Source of the DNA: Gammaproteobacteria bacterium
Lineage (GTDB): Bacteria; Pseudomonadota; Gammaproteobacteria; Xanthomonadales; Xanthomonadaceae
Reading direction: 5' to 3'
DNA length: 14,296 bases
NCBI GenBank assembly: GCA_030431185.1
Contig: JAUIJO010000056.1
Location: 1 to 14,296, forward strand
Shown: one piece after another, positions 1 to 6,919 of the stretch
Position numbering within the stretch: position 1 is the stretch's first letter
Layout: each line of letters opens with the position of its first letter
Position numbers and translations under genes: made by a program
Notes under the pieces: generated by a model
Seen by the model: only the letters and a program-made list of their open reading frames with translations
Database searches by the model: none
What the model was told of the DNA's origin: nothing

Positions 1-14
1 TATCGGGTGGTGAT

Positions 15-102
15 GATGGGGTTTCGCCTTTGGCTCTACCCATCCTACGAAGAGCGGGATTTCGCGGCTCCGTAGGATGGGCAGCGCGAAGCAAAGCCCA
101 TC
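15..102. repeat. REP pair 1 (head-to-head BIME)
   Basis: Two REP units face each other. The left unit (15-51) is type Y, read on the minus strand; the right unit (71-102) is type Z, read on the plus strand. Each begins with GTAG, followed by GATGGG and, after an imperfectly palindromic middle, CCCATC, so each unit can form its own hairpin. The two units are also near-complementary to each other across a 19-nt gap, so the pair can fold into one long hairpin. The left copy carries one extra G after GATGGG compared with the other type Y copies. Confidence 0.85.
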
Positions 103-148
103 GGTTTTTGGGCGATTGGGTAGGTCGCCGCGGGTGTCGGGCGGTGGT

Positions 149-235
149 GATGGGTTTCGCCTTTGGCTCTACCCATCCTACGAAGGGCGGGCGTCCGTAG
201 CGCCGTAGGATGGGCAGCGCGAAGCAAAGCCCATC
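149..235. repeat. REP pair 2 (head-to-head BIME)
   Basis: Type Y unit on the minus strand (149-184) and type Z unit on the plus strand (204-235), with the same 19-nt gap as pair 1. Both units are intact, with the GTAG foot and the GATGGG/CCCATC hairpin arms. The stretch before the pair (TCGGGCGGTGGT) recurs with small changes before other pairs, so the repeated unit is longer than the hairpins themselves. Confidence 0.85.
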
Positions 236-274
236 GGTTGTCGGGGCGAGTGGTCGGTGATGTTGGGCGGGGGT

Positions 275-350
275 GATGGGTTTCGCCTTTGGCTCTACCC
301 ATCCTACGAGAGCGAAGCCGATTCGAGGCGCGGCCGTCGTAGGATGGGTA
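275..350. repeat. REP pair 3, right unit degenerate
   Basis: The type Y unit (275-309, minus strand) is intact. Its partner starts at 338 with CGTAGGATGGGTA, then departs from the type Z sequence and lacks the closing CCCATC arm. This broken unit lies about 60 bp upstream of the RAYT start codon, so the decay may mark where the transposase gene and its promoter abut the array. The gap is longer here, about 28 nt. Confidence 0.7.
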
Positions 351-410
351 CGGCGCAGTGGCTTGCAGCAGCCCTCGGCTGATCATCACCCGTTGCAATG
401 GAGGTCACGG

Positions 411-944
411 ATGACCCGATATCGTCGTGCGTATGTGCCAGGTGCCACCTGGTTTTTCACCGTCAACCTGGCGGACAGGCGGAGCCGCCTACTGGTCGAA
501 CGGATCGATGTGTTGCGGGATGCGATCCGCCACGTGCGGAAGAGGCACCCCTTCGCCATCGATGCGATGGCGGTGATGCCAGAGCATCTGCATGCGGTGT
601 GGACGTTGCCGCCCGGCGATGCCGACCACTCGTTGCGCTGGCGGATGATCAAGGGGCTGTTCTCGCGGCGTATCGCGGAGGGCGAGCGGCGCAGCGCCAG
701 TCGCATCCGCAAGCGCGAGCGTGGCATATGGCAGCGACGGTATTGGGAACACCTCATCCGCGACGACGAGGACATGCGACGGCATGTCGACTACACGCAC
801 TTCAATCCCGTGAAGCATGGCCACGCGGCGTGTGCCGCCGCGTGGCCATATTCGACCTTCCATCGCGAGGTCGAGGCGGGACGGTTGCCGGTGCGCTGGG
901 GCGCGGCGGACGTGGTAGATCAAGGGTTCGGGGAGCGGTTGTGA
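411..944 (+). CDS. REP-associated tyrosine transposase (RAYT, Y1/HUH family)
   Basis: Single-domain Y1 transposase of 177 residues related to IS200/IS605 TnpA. RAYTs are single-strand nucleases that bind and cleave REP hairpins and are thought to spread them. Visible motifs are the metal-binding HUH-type motif H59-L60-H61 within MPEHLHAVW, the family block WQRRYWEH at 107-114, and DYTHFNPVKHG at 127-137, whose Y128 is the expected nucleophile; WPYSTFH follows at 145-151. The start at 411 is chosen because GGAGGT (400-405) lies 5 nt upstream. The reading frame is open back to 273, but that extension runs through a REP unit and adds no family sequence. The gene looks intact, with no frameshift. 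It is flanked on both sides by GTAG-type REP pairs, the usual association for this family. It may be domesticated rather than mobile, since no inverted termini or target duplication are evident. Confidence 0.92.
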   Translation: MTRYRRAYVPGATWFFTVNLADRRSRLLVERIDVLRDAIRHVRKRHPFAIDAMAVMPEHLHAVWTLPPGDADHSLRWRMIKGLFSRRIAEGERRSASRIRKRERGIWQRRYWEHLIRDDEDMRRHVDYTHFNPVKHGHAACAAAWPYSTFHREVEAGRLPVRWGAADVVDQGFGERL

Positions 945-960
945 TGGACCGGTCGGCGAT

Positions 961-1047
961 GATGGGTTTCGCCTTCGGCTCTACCCATCCTACGAAGAGC
1001 GGGGTTCCTTGGCGCCGTAGGATGGGCAGCGCGAAGCAAAGCCCATC
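961..1047. repeat. REP pair 4 (head-to-head BIME)
   Basis: Type Y unit on the minus strand (961-995) and type Z unit on the plus strand (1016-1047), with a 20-nt gap. It starts 16 bp after the RAYT stop codon, so the RAYT transcript would end in or read through this hairpin. The left unit has CTTCGG where most copies have CTTTGG. Confidence 0.85.
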
Positions 1048-1108
1048 GTCGGGCGGGGCGGGGCGGGTCGACGCGTCGTCGGTGATGTCGGTGATGTCGG
1101 GCGGTGAT

Positions 1109-1195
1109 GATGGGTTTCGCCTTTGGCTCTACCCATCCTACGAAGGGAGGCGTTTCGTAGCGCCGTAGGATGGGCAGCGCGAAGCAAAGCCCATC
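1109..1195. repeat. REP pair 5 (head-to-head BIME)
   Basis: Type Y unit on the minus strand (1109-1144) and type Z unit on the plus strand (1164-1195), with a 19-nt gap. Just before it, TCGGTGATG is repeated in tandem at about 1078-1100. The gene-free stretch 945-1294 contains only REP pairs 4 and 5, the single unit at 1243 and G/C-rich spacers; I see no coding sequence in it. Confidence 0.85.
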
Positions 1196-1242
1196 GTGGG
1201 GCGGAACGGGTGGGCGCGTTGTCGGGGTTGCCGGTCGGCGGT

Positions 1243-1278
1243 GATGGGTTTCGCCTATGGCTCCACCCATCCTACGAA
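1243..1278 (-). repeat. Single type Y REP unit at the nagA 3' end
   Basis: An eleventh REP unit, in minus orientation and without a type Z partner. It has GATGGG and CCCATC arms and the GTAG foot, with CTATGG replacing the usual CTTTGG and CTCCAC replacing CTCTAC. It lies 16 bp beyond the nagA stop codon on the transcribed strand, so it would be present as a hairpin at the 3' end of the nag mRNA. REP hairpins at such sites are known to stabilise upstream mRNA or assist termination; that role here is inference. Confidence 0.75.
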
Positions 1279-1294
1279 GGGCGGGGGGTTCGTA

Positions 1295-2428
1295 TCAGGC
1301 GCGGCCGGCGATCCAGGTGCCGGTGACCTGGAGGTCGCTGTCGAGGGCGACCAGGTCGGCGCGGTAGCCGGGGGCGATGCGGCCGAGCTCATGGCCCAGG
1401 CCGAGGAACTCGGCGGGGTAGGTGGAGGCCATGCGGCAGGCTTCGTCCAGCGGCAGGCCCAGCCGGTGCACGGTGTTGCGCACCGCGGTGGCCATGTCGA
1501 GCGCGGAGCCGGCGAGGGTGCCTTCGGCGGTCGTGCACAGGCCGTCGCGGCAGGTCATCGTGACGCCGTAGAGCTCGAAGTCCTCGCGTTCGCCGCCGAC
1601 CGGCGGCATGGCGTCGGTGACCAGCATCATCCTGCCGCGGGGCTTGGCGGCGATGGCCACGCGCAGGCTGGCGTCGCTGACATGGTGGCCATCGACGATC
1701 AGGCCGCACCAGATGTCCGGATCGTCCAGGGCGGCGCCGACGCCCCCGGGGGCGCGGCTCTCCATCGGGGTCATCGCGTTGAACAGGTGGGTCACGCCGG
1801 TGATGCCGGCGGCGAAGCCTTCGCGCATGGCCTCGTAGTCGGCGGCGGTGTGGCCGGCGGCCAGGATCAGGCCGCGGCTGGCCAGCGACTGCAGGGTCGC
1901 GGCGTCGAAACGCTCGGGCGCCACGGTCAGCAGGGTCTTGCCGACACCGAGCGAGGCCACCATCGCCAGTTCGTCGCCGGCGGGCGTGTGGAACTTGGCG
2001 GGGTCGTGCACGCCCTTGCGCGCTTCGGCCAGGTAGGGCCCCTCCAGGTGGATGCCGAGCACGCCGGGGACGCCGGCCTCGATCGCGTCGCGGACGGCGG
2101 CGATCGCGTTGGCCATCACCCCGACGTCGTCACTGATCAGGGTCGGCAGCAGGCCGGTGGTGCCGAACCTGCGGTGCGCTTCGGCGATCCGGCGCACGCC
2201 GTCGACGGTGGTGCTGTCGTTGAGCAGCACGTCGCCACCGCCATTGACCTGGGTGTCTATGAACCCCGGTGCCAGGTAGCCGCCCTGCAGGTCGACCGCC
2301 TGCGCATCGCGCGGCGCGTCGCCCGGCACCACGGCCACGACATGGCCGTCCTCGACGATCACGCACAGGCCGGGGACGAAGCCGTGCTCGGTGAGGGTCT
2401 GTCCGTTATGGAAGGCTAGGGTGGGCAT
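1295..2428 (-). CDS. nagA: N-acetylglucosamine-6-phosphate deacetylase
   Basis: Hydrolyses GlcNAc-6-P to glucosamine-6-P plus acetate in the cytoplasm, the first committed step of GlcNAc catabolism. The 377-residue length is normal for the amidohydrolase family. Visible motifs are GFIDTQVNGGG (55-65), HLEGPY with metal ligand E129, AGHT with H193, HLFNAM with H214, VDGHH with substrate-contacting H248, and VTDAM with catalytic D272. These line up closely with E131, H195, H216, H251 and D273 of the E. coli enzyme. The start at 2428 is an ATG giving the expected N-terminus, but no good Shine-Dalgarno sequence precedes it. It is the last gene of nagQ-nagB-nagA, 113 bp after nagB, with a repeat-rich spacer between. 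The single REP unit follows its stop codon. Confidence 0.95.
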   Translation of the reverse strand: MPTLAFHNGQTLTEHGFVPGLCVIVEDGHVVAVVPGDAPRDAQAVDLQGGYLAPGFIDTQVNGGGDVLLNDSTTVDGVRRIAEAHRRFGTTGLLPTLISDDVGVMANAIAAVRDAIEAGVPGVLGIHLEGPYLAEARKGVHDPAKFHTPAGDELAMVASLGVGKTLLTVAPERFDAATLQSLASRGLILAAGHTAADYEAMREGFAAGITGVTHLFNAMTPMESRAPGGVGAALDDPDIWCGLIVDGHHVSDASLRVAIAAKPRGRMMLVTDAMPPVGGEREDFELYGVTMTCRDGLCTTAEGTLAGSALDMATAVRNTVHRLGLPLDEACRMASTYPAEFLGLGHELGRIAPGYRADLVALDSDLQVTGTWIAGRA

Positions 2429-2444
2429 GGGGTGTGTGGTTAAG

Positions 2445-2536
2445 GATGGGGAATGGGGAATGGGGAATGGTCAGGGCAGGTGGGTGTGCAGGCATCGGGC
2501 TTTTGGCCATTCCCGATTCCCTTTTCCCCATTCCCG
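2445..2536. repeat. GGGAATG heptamer inverted repeat between nagB and nagA
   Basis: The left arm (2445-2470) is a heptamer tract: GATGGG, then GAATGGG twice, then GAATGG. The right arm (2507-2536) contains CCATTCCCGATTCCC and CCCCATTCCCG in the opposite sense. At least the inner GGGAATGG/CCATTCCC pairs perfectly over 8 bp around a 36-nt loop, with imperfect pairing further out. From memory, similar GGGAATGG-rich tracts are scattered in Lysobacter and Xanthomonas intergenic regions; I cannot confirm that here. In the nagB-nagA transcript it would form a structured spacer. Confidence 0.7.
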
Positions 2537-2541
2537 GCCCA

Positions 2542-3618
2542 TCAAACCGTCTCCGTCACCTTGTTGAGGTGCGGGGGCAGGTCGGGGTTGTGGCCGCGGG
2601 CGACGGCGAGGGCGTTGACCGCCTTGTAGAAGGACTGGACGGTCAGCAGCGGGGTCACCGCCGGGTGGGCCGATACGGCCACCGGCAACATGCCTTCGCC
2701 CGGTGCCTGGCCGGGCAGCGCCAGCCACACCGGGGCGCCGCGTTGGCGGAATTCCCGCGCGACCGCCGCGGTGCCGGCGCCGGTGTCGTCGTCCTGGCCG
2801 AAGGCCAGCACCGGGAAGCCGGGGCCGACGATCGCCATCGGGCCGTGCTTGACCTCGGCGCTGCTGAAGGCCTCGGCGTGCAGGCCGCTGGTCTCCTTGA
2901 ACTTGAGCGCGGCTTCCTGCGCGGCGCCCAGGCCCAGGCCACGGCCCAGCACGAACAGGTTGTGCGCCTCACGCAGCCCCTCCACGACCGGCGTCCAGTC
3001 CTGCGCCCAGGCCTCGCGCAGCGCGGCGGGCAGGCCGTCGACCGCGGCGAGCAGGGCGCTGTCGCCGCTCCAGCGTGCGGTGAGTTGCAGCAGGGCGGCC
3101 AGCGAACACAGGTAACTCTTGGTCGCCGCGACGCTGCGTTCGGGACCGGCATGCAGCGGCAGCACGGTGTCGGCGAGCCGGGCCAGCGGCGAGTCCGCGA
3201 CGTTCACCAGGGCGACCACGGTGGCGCCGGCGGCCTTGGCGATCTCGGCGTTGCGCAGCAGGTCCGGGCTCTTGCCCGACTGCGAGATGGCGACGAACAG
3301 CGCGTCCGCCATCTTCGGCTGGATCGCATAGACCGAACCGACCGACGGCGATGCCGAGGCCGTCACCAGGCCGAGCGTGGTCTCGAACAGGTACTTGCCA
3401 TAGGTGGCGGCGTGGTCGGAGCTGCCGCGCGCGCAGGTGACGATGAAGCGCGGCGGGTCGGCGCGCAGGCGCTCGACCAGGGCGTCGATGGGGGCGGCGT
3501 TCGCTTCGAACTGGCGTGCCACCGCATCGGCGGTCTCGGCGGCTTCGGCGAACATCAGGGTGTCTTCGGCGCGCAGTGCAGTCGCGTCCATGGCGTGGGT
3601 GTCCAGAGGTGCGTTCAA
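2542..3618 (-). CDS. nagB-II: Glucosamine-6-phosphate deaminase, SIS-domain type (NagB-II)
   Basis: Predicted to convert glucosamine-6-P to fructose-6-P and ammonia. It consists of two SIS domains like the isomerase half of GlmS, without the N-terminal glutaminase domain, so it is a deaminase candidate rather than GlcN-6-P synthase. Sugar-phosphate motifs are CARGSSDHA (62-70), ISQSGKSPD (111-119), ERSVAATKS (160-168) and a GlmS-like block SGLHAEAF...EVKHGP (244-260). The C-terminus NPDLPPHLNKVTETV resembles the GlmS tail. At 358 residues the full frame starts at a TTG (3618) with no clear Shine-Dalgarno; an ATG at 3591 (349 residues) is an equally good start. It lies about 21 bp after nagQ and upstream of nagA, which fits the family's known partners. 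It is not related to classical hexameric NagB. Confidence 0.9.
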   Translation of the reverse strand: MNAPLDTHAMDATALRAEDTLMFAEAAETADAVARQFEANAAPIDALVERLRADPPRFIVTCARGSSDHAATYGKYLFETTLGLVTASASPSVGSVYAIQPKMADALFVAISQSGKSPDLLRNAEIAKAAGATVVALVNVADSPLARLADTVLPLHAGPERSVAATKSYLCSLAALLQLTARWSGDSALLAAVDGLPAALREAWAQDWTPVVEGLREAHNLFVLGRGLGLGAAQEAALKFKETSGLHAEAFSSAEVKHGPMAIVGPGFPVLAFGQDDDTGAGTAAVAREFRQRGAPVWLALPGQAPGEGMLPVAVSAHPAVTPLLTVQSFYKAVNALAVARGHNPDLPPHLNKVTETV

Positions 3619-3639
3619 GGCGGTGTCCAGGAAAAGGCG

Positions 3640-4383
3640 TTATTCGCTGTGGAGTTCGGCGACGAAGTCGTAGGCATCGCCGCGATAGAAAGAACGGGTG
3701 AACTCGACCACGCGGCCGTCGTCGAGGAAGGTGCGGCGTTCGATGAACAGTCCGGGGCTGCCCTCGGGCAGTCGCATCAGGCGAGCCTGCTCGGCGTCGA
3801 AGGCGATCGCGCGCAGCCGCTGCAGGGCGCGGGCGGGGCGGATGCCCAGCGTCTCGAAGGCGGCGTAGAGCGAGTTCTCGACCAGGGCGGGATCGGGCAG
3901 GATGTCGGCCGGCACCACCGTGCGCTCCAGCGCCAGCGCGGTGTCGTTGGCGGTGCGCAGGCGGTAGTAGCGCACCACCTGGGCGCCGGGCGACAGGTTC
4001 AGGGCCATCGCCTCCTCGGGCGTGACTTCGCCGACGCCGCGCTCGAGGAATTCCGAGCGCGGATCCAGGCCGCGCGCGCGCAGGTCGTCGGTGAAGCTGG
4101 TCAGCGCCGAGAACGACTTGACGATGCGCTCGGCGACGAAGGTGCCGGCGCCCTGGCGTTGCATCAGCAGCCCGTCCTCGACCAGGCCCGAGATCGCCTT
4201 GCGCACGGTGACCCGCGAGAGATCGAGCAGGCGGCCCAGTTCGCGTTCGCCCGGCAAGGCCTGGCCCGCGGTCAGTTCGCCGTTCTCGATGGCGTGCTGG
4301 AGGGTCCGGCGCAGGTGCTGGTAGGCCGGCGCGCGGCGCGCGGCCGATTGGCGGTGGTATTCGCTGGCCAGGTAATCGTGCAT
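3640..4383 (-). CDS. nagQ: GntR/HutC-family repressor of GlcNAc genes (NagQ)
   Basis: A 247-residue regulator with an N-terminal winged helix (about 20-85: LPGERELGRLLDLSRVTVRK, then GLLMQRQGAGTFV) and a C-terminal UTRA ligand-binding domain (about 95-240, ending FTRSFYRGDAYDF). HutC-subfamily members next to nagA/nagB genes respond to phosphorylated amino sugars. The start at 4383 is the ATG giving the family-typical N-terminus; the open frame runs further upstream to 4821 but only through the control region and antisense to zwf. No strong Shine-Dalgarno is present. It is the first gene of nagQ-nagB-nagA and diverges from zwf. A GGTAT-core motif at 4390-4400, 6 bp before its start codon, suggests autoregulation. 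Confidence 0.88.
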   Translation of the reverse strand: MHDYLASEYHRQSAARRAPAYQHLRRTLQHAIENGELTAGQALPGERELGRLLDLSRVTVRKAISGLVEDGLLMQRQGAGTFVAERIVKSFSALTSFTDDLRARGLDPRSEFLERGVGEVTPEEAMALNLSPGAQVVRYYRLRTANDTALALERTVVPADILPDPALVENSLYAAFETLGIRPARALQRLRAIAFDAEQARLMRLPEGSPGLFIERRTFLDDGRVVEFTRSFYRGDAYDFVAELHSE

Positions 4384-4389
4384 GGCGGG

Positions 4390-4543
4390 AAGATACCAGT
4401 CACAGACCACTTGGGGCAACTTTGGGATGTTAAGTGCTTGTAAAGCGCTGCAACTCGGGGGATTTGCGTAATTGGTATCTAAGAGGTATCTTCGATGCCA
4501 CGGTCGAATCCATACCAGTACGCCCACTTCCCGGATACCTCTT
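4390..4543. promoter_or_regulatory. Candidate NagQ operator array, nagQ-zwf control region
   Basis: Five copies of a motif close to A(C/T)TGGTATCT lie in the 163-bp divergent spacer. Plus strand: ATTGGTATCT (4471-4480) and AAGAGGTATC (4481-4490). Minus strand: ACTGGTATCTT (complement of 4390-4400), ACTGGTATG (4511-4519) and AAGAGGTATC (4534-4543). The AAGAGGTATC copies form a perfect 10-bp inverted repeat 43 nt apart. The outermost copies lie 6 bp and 3 bp from the nagQ and zwf start codons. Assignment to NagQ rests on position and on resemblance to TGGT-type HutC-subfamily sites; it is inference. Confidence 0.55.
4464..4492 (+). promoter_or_regulatory. Possible zwf promoter
   Basis: TTGCGT (4464-4469) and TATCTT (4487-4492) are separated by 17 bp and point toward zwf. 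The hexamers match the sigma-70 consensus at only 3/6 and 4/6 positions, so this is weak. If real, two of the GGTAT motifs lie between and over the hexamers, a position where a bound repressor would block polymerase. Confidence 0.25.
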
Positions 4544-4546
4544 TCC

Positions 4547-6035
<1,489 letters not shown>

Positions 6036-6052
<17 letters not shown>

Positions 6053-6833
6053 TCGCCAGCCCGCCGAACGCATCCCGCCGCGCGTCGCGCGCGCCGAACT
6101 GAAGGTGGTCGACCCCATGCCCCTGCCGATCCATGCTCACGAATTCGCCGATGGCGCCGCGCTGGCCGATGCGCTGGCACGGGCGGTGGCCGCCGACCTG
6201 CGCGCCGCGATCGATGCCCGCGGCGGCGCGCGCATCGCCCTGTCCGGCGGCTCCACGCCCAAGGCCTTCATGCAGGCCCTGTCCCGCGAATCGCTGGACT
6301 GGGCGAAGGTGACCCTGCTGCCGGTCGACGACCGCTGGGTGCACGGGGGCCATGAGCGCTCCAACGAGCGCCTCATGCGCGAGAACCTGTTGCGGGGCGA
6401 GGCGGCCAGGGCCCGGTTCCTGCCGCTCTACCGCCCCAGCCCGAGCCCCGAGGCGGCGCTGCTGCCGGTGCTGAGCCGCGTCGCCAACGAAGCCCTGCCG
6501 CTGGACGTGGTCGTCCTGGGCATGGGCGAGGACGGCCACGTCGCCTCGCTGTTCCCCGACCTGGGGCTCGACAACCCCGGCCTGCGCGAGATCGGCCTGG
6601 CACCGCGAGGACGCGCGCCGGCGCTGGCGGTGCGTACCGCCAACGCCCCCGAGCCGCGCATGACCCTGACGCTCAGCGCGATCTTCACCGCGCCGTCGCT
6701 GTACCTGCATATCGAAGGCGACAAGAAGCGGCGCGTGCTCGACGGCGCCGCCCGCGATCCCCGCTCGCCGTTGCCGGTGCGCGCGATGCTCGCCGGTGCG
6801 CCCACGCCCCCCGAGCTGTACTGGTGTCCCTGA
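6036..6833 (+). CDS. pgl: 6-phosphogluconolactonase
   Basis: Hydrolyses 6-phosphogluconolactone to 6-phosphogluconate (DevB/Pgl family, NagB-like fold). Motifs are LSGGSTPK (69-76), VDDRWV (97-102) with ERSN (107-110), GMGEDGHVASLFP (162-174) and EPRMTLTL (206-213). The start at 6036 overlaps the zwf end by 17 bp in another frame, with GGGAGG (6023-6028) 7 nt upstream, which suggests translational coupling. It gives 265 residues with about 28 extra N-terminal residues. The ATG at 6117 (238 residues) sits nearer the usual family start but has a weaker ribosome site. Note that it shares its fold with classical NagB; the GMGEDGH motif and the zwf-edd context favour lactonase. Confidence 0.93.
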
Positions 6834-6856
6834 CGTGGTGTCCCTGGAACACCACG
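6834..6856 (+). other. Perfect hairpin just after the pgl stop codon
   Basis: CGTGGTGT (6834-6841) pairs perfectly with ACACCACG (6849-6856) around a 7-nt loop, starting at the base after the pgl stop. No T-run follows, so it is not a standard terminator. TGGTGTCCCTG occurs twice here (6822-6832 and 6836-6846), once ending in the stop codon and once within the hairpin. It lies in the 86-bp pgl-edd spacer and may be a processing or stability element. Confidence 0.55.
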
Positions 6857-6919
6857 CGCCGGGCACCCCCTTCGGCCTGATCGCCCCGGCCGACAGCCAG
6901 ATCACATAACGAGGTCACC

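Noticed and set aside
411..944. A complete IS200/IS605 insertion sequence
   Set aside because: The protein has RAYT signature blocks and REP neighbours, and I see no single pair of element ends or a TnpB gene.
15..1278. CRISPR array, because of regularly spaced repeats
   Set aside because: The repeats alternate in orientation, are palindromic, have spacers that are not unique, and flank a RAYT; no cas genes are present.
1196..2419. A 407-codon plus-strand open frame opposite nagA
   Set aside because: It begins in REP sequence and mirrors nagA; no domain, and Gly/Gln/Val-rich as expected of an antisense shadow.
2542..3618. GlmS glucosamine-6-phosphate synthase
   Set aside because: The N-terminal glutamine amidotransferase domain is absent and the gene sits in a catabolic nag operon, so NagB-II is the better call.
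2434..4443. A 669-codon plus-strand open frame opposite nagB-II and nagQ
   Set aside because: Its translation is rich in Gly, Ala, Arg, Gln and Val with no recognisable domain, and it lies antisense to two well-supported genes; high-GC coding DNA commonly leaves such frames open.
4438..4455. TTGTAAAGCGCTGCAA as a LacI-family operator in the nagQ-zwf region
   Set aside because: It has a central AGCGCT but only about half of the arm positions are symmetric, clearly weaker than the site at 12159-12174.
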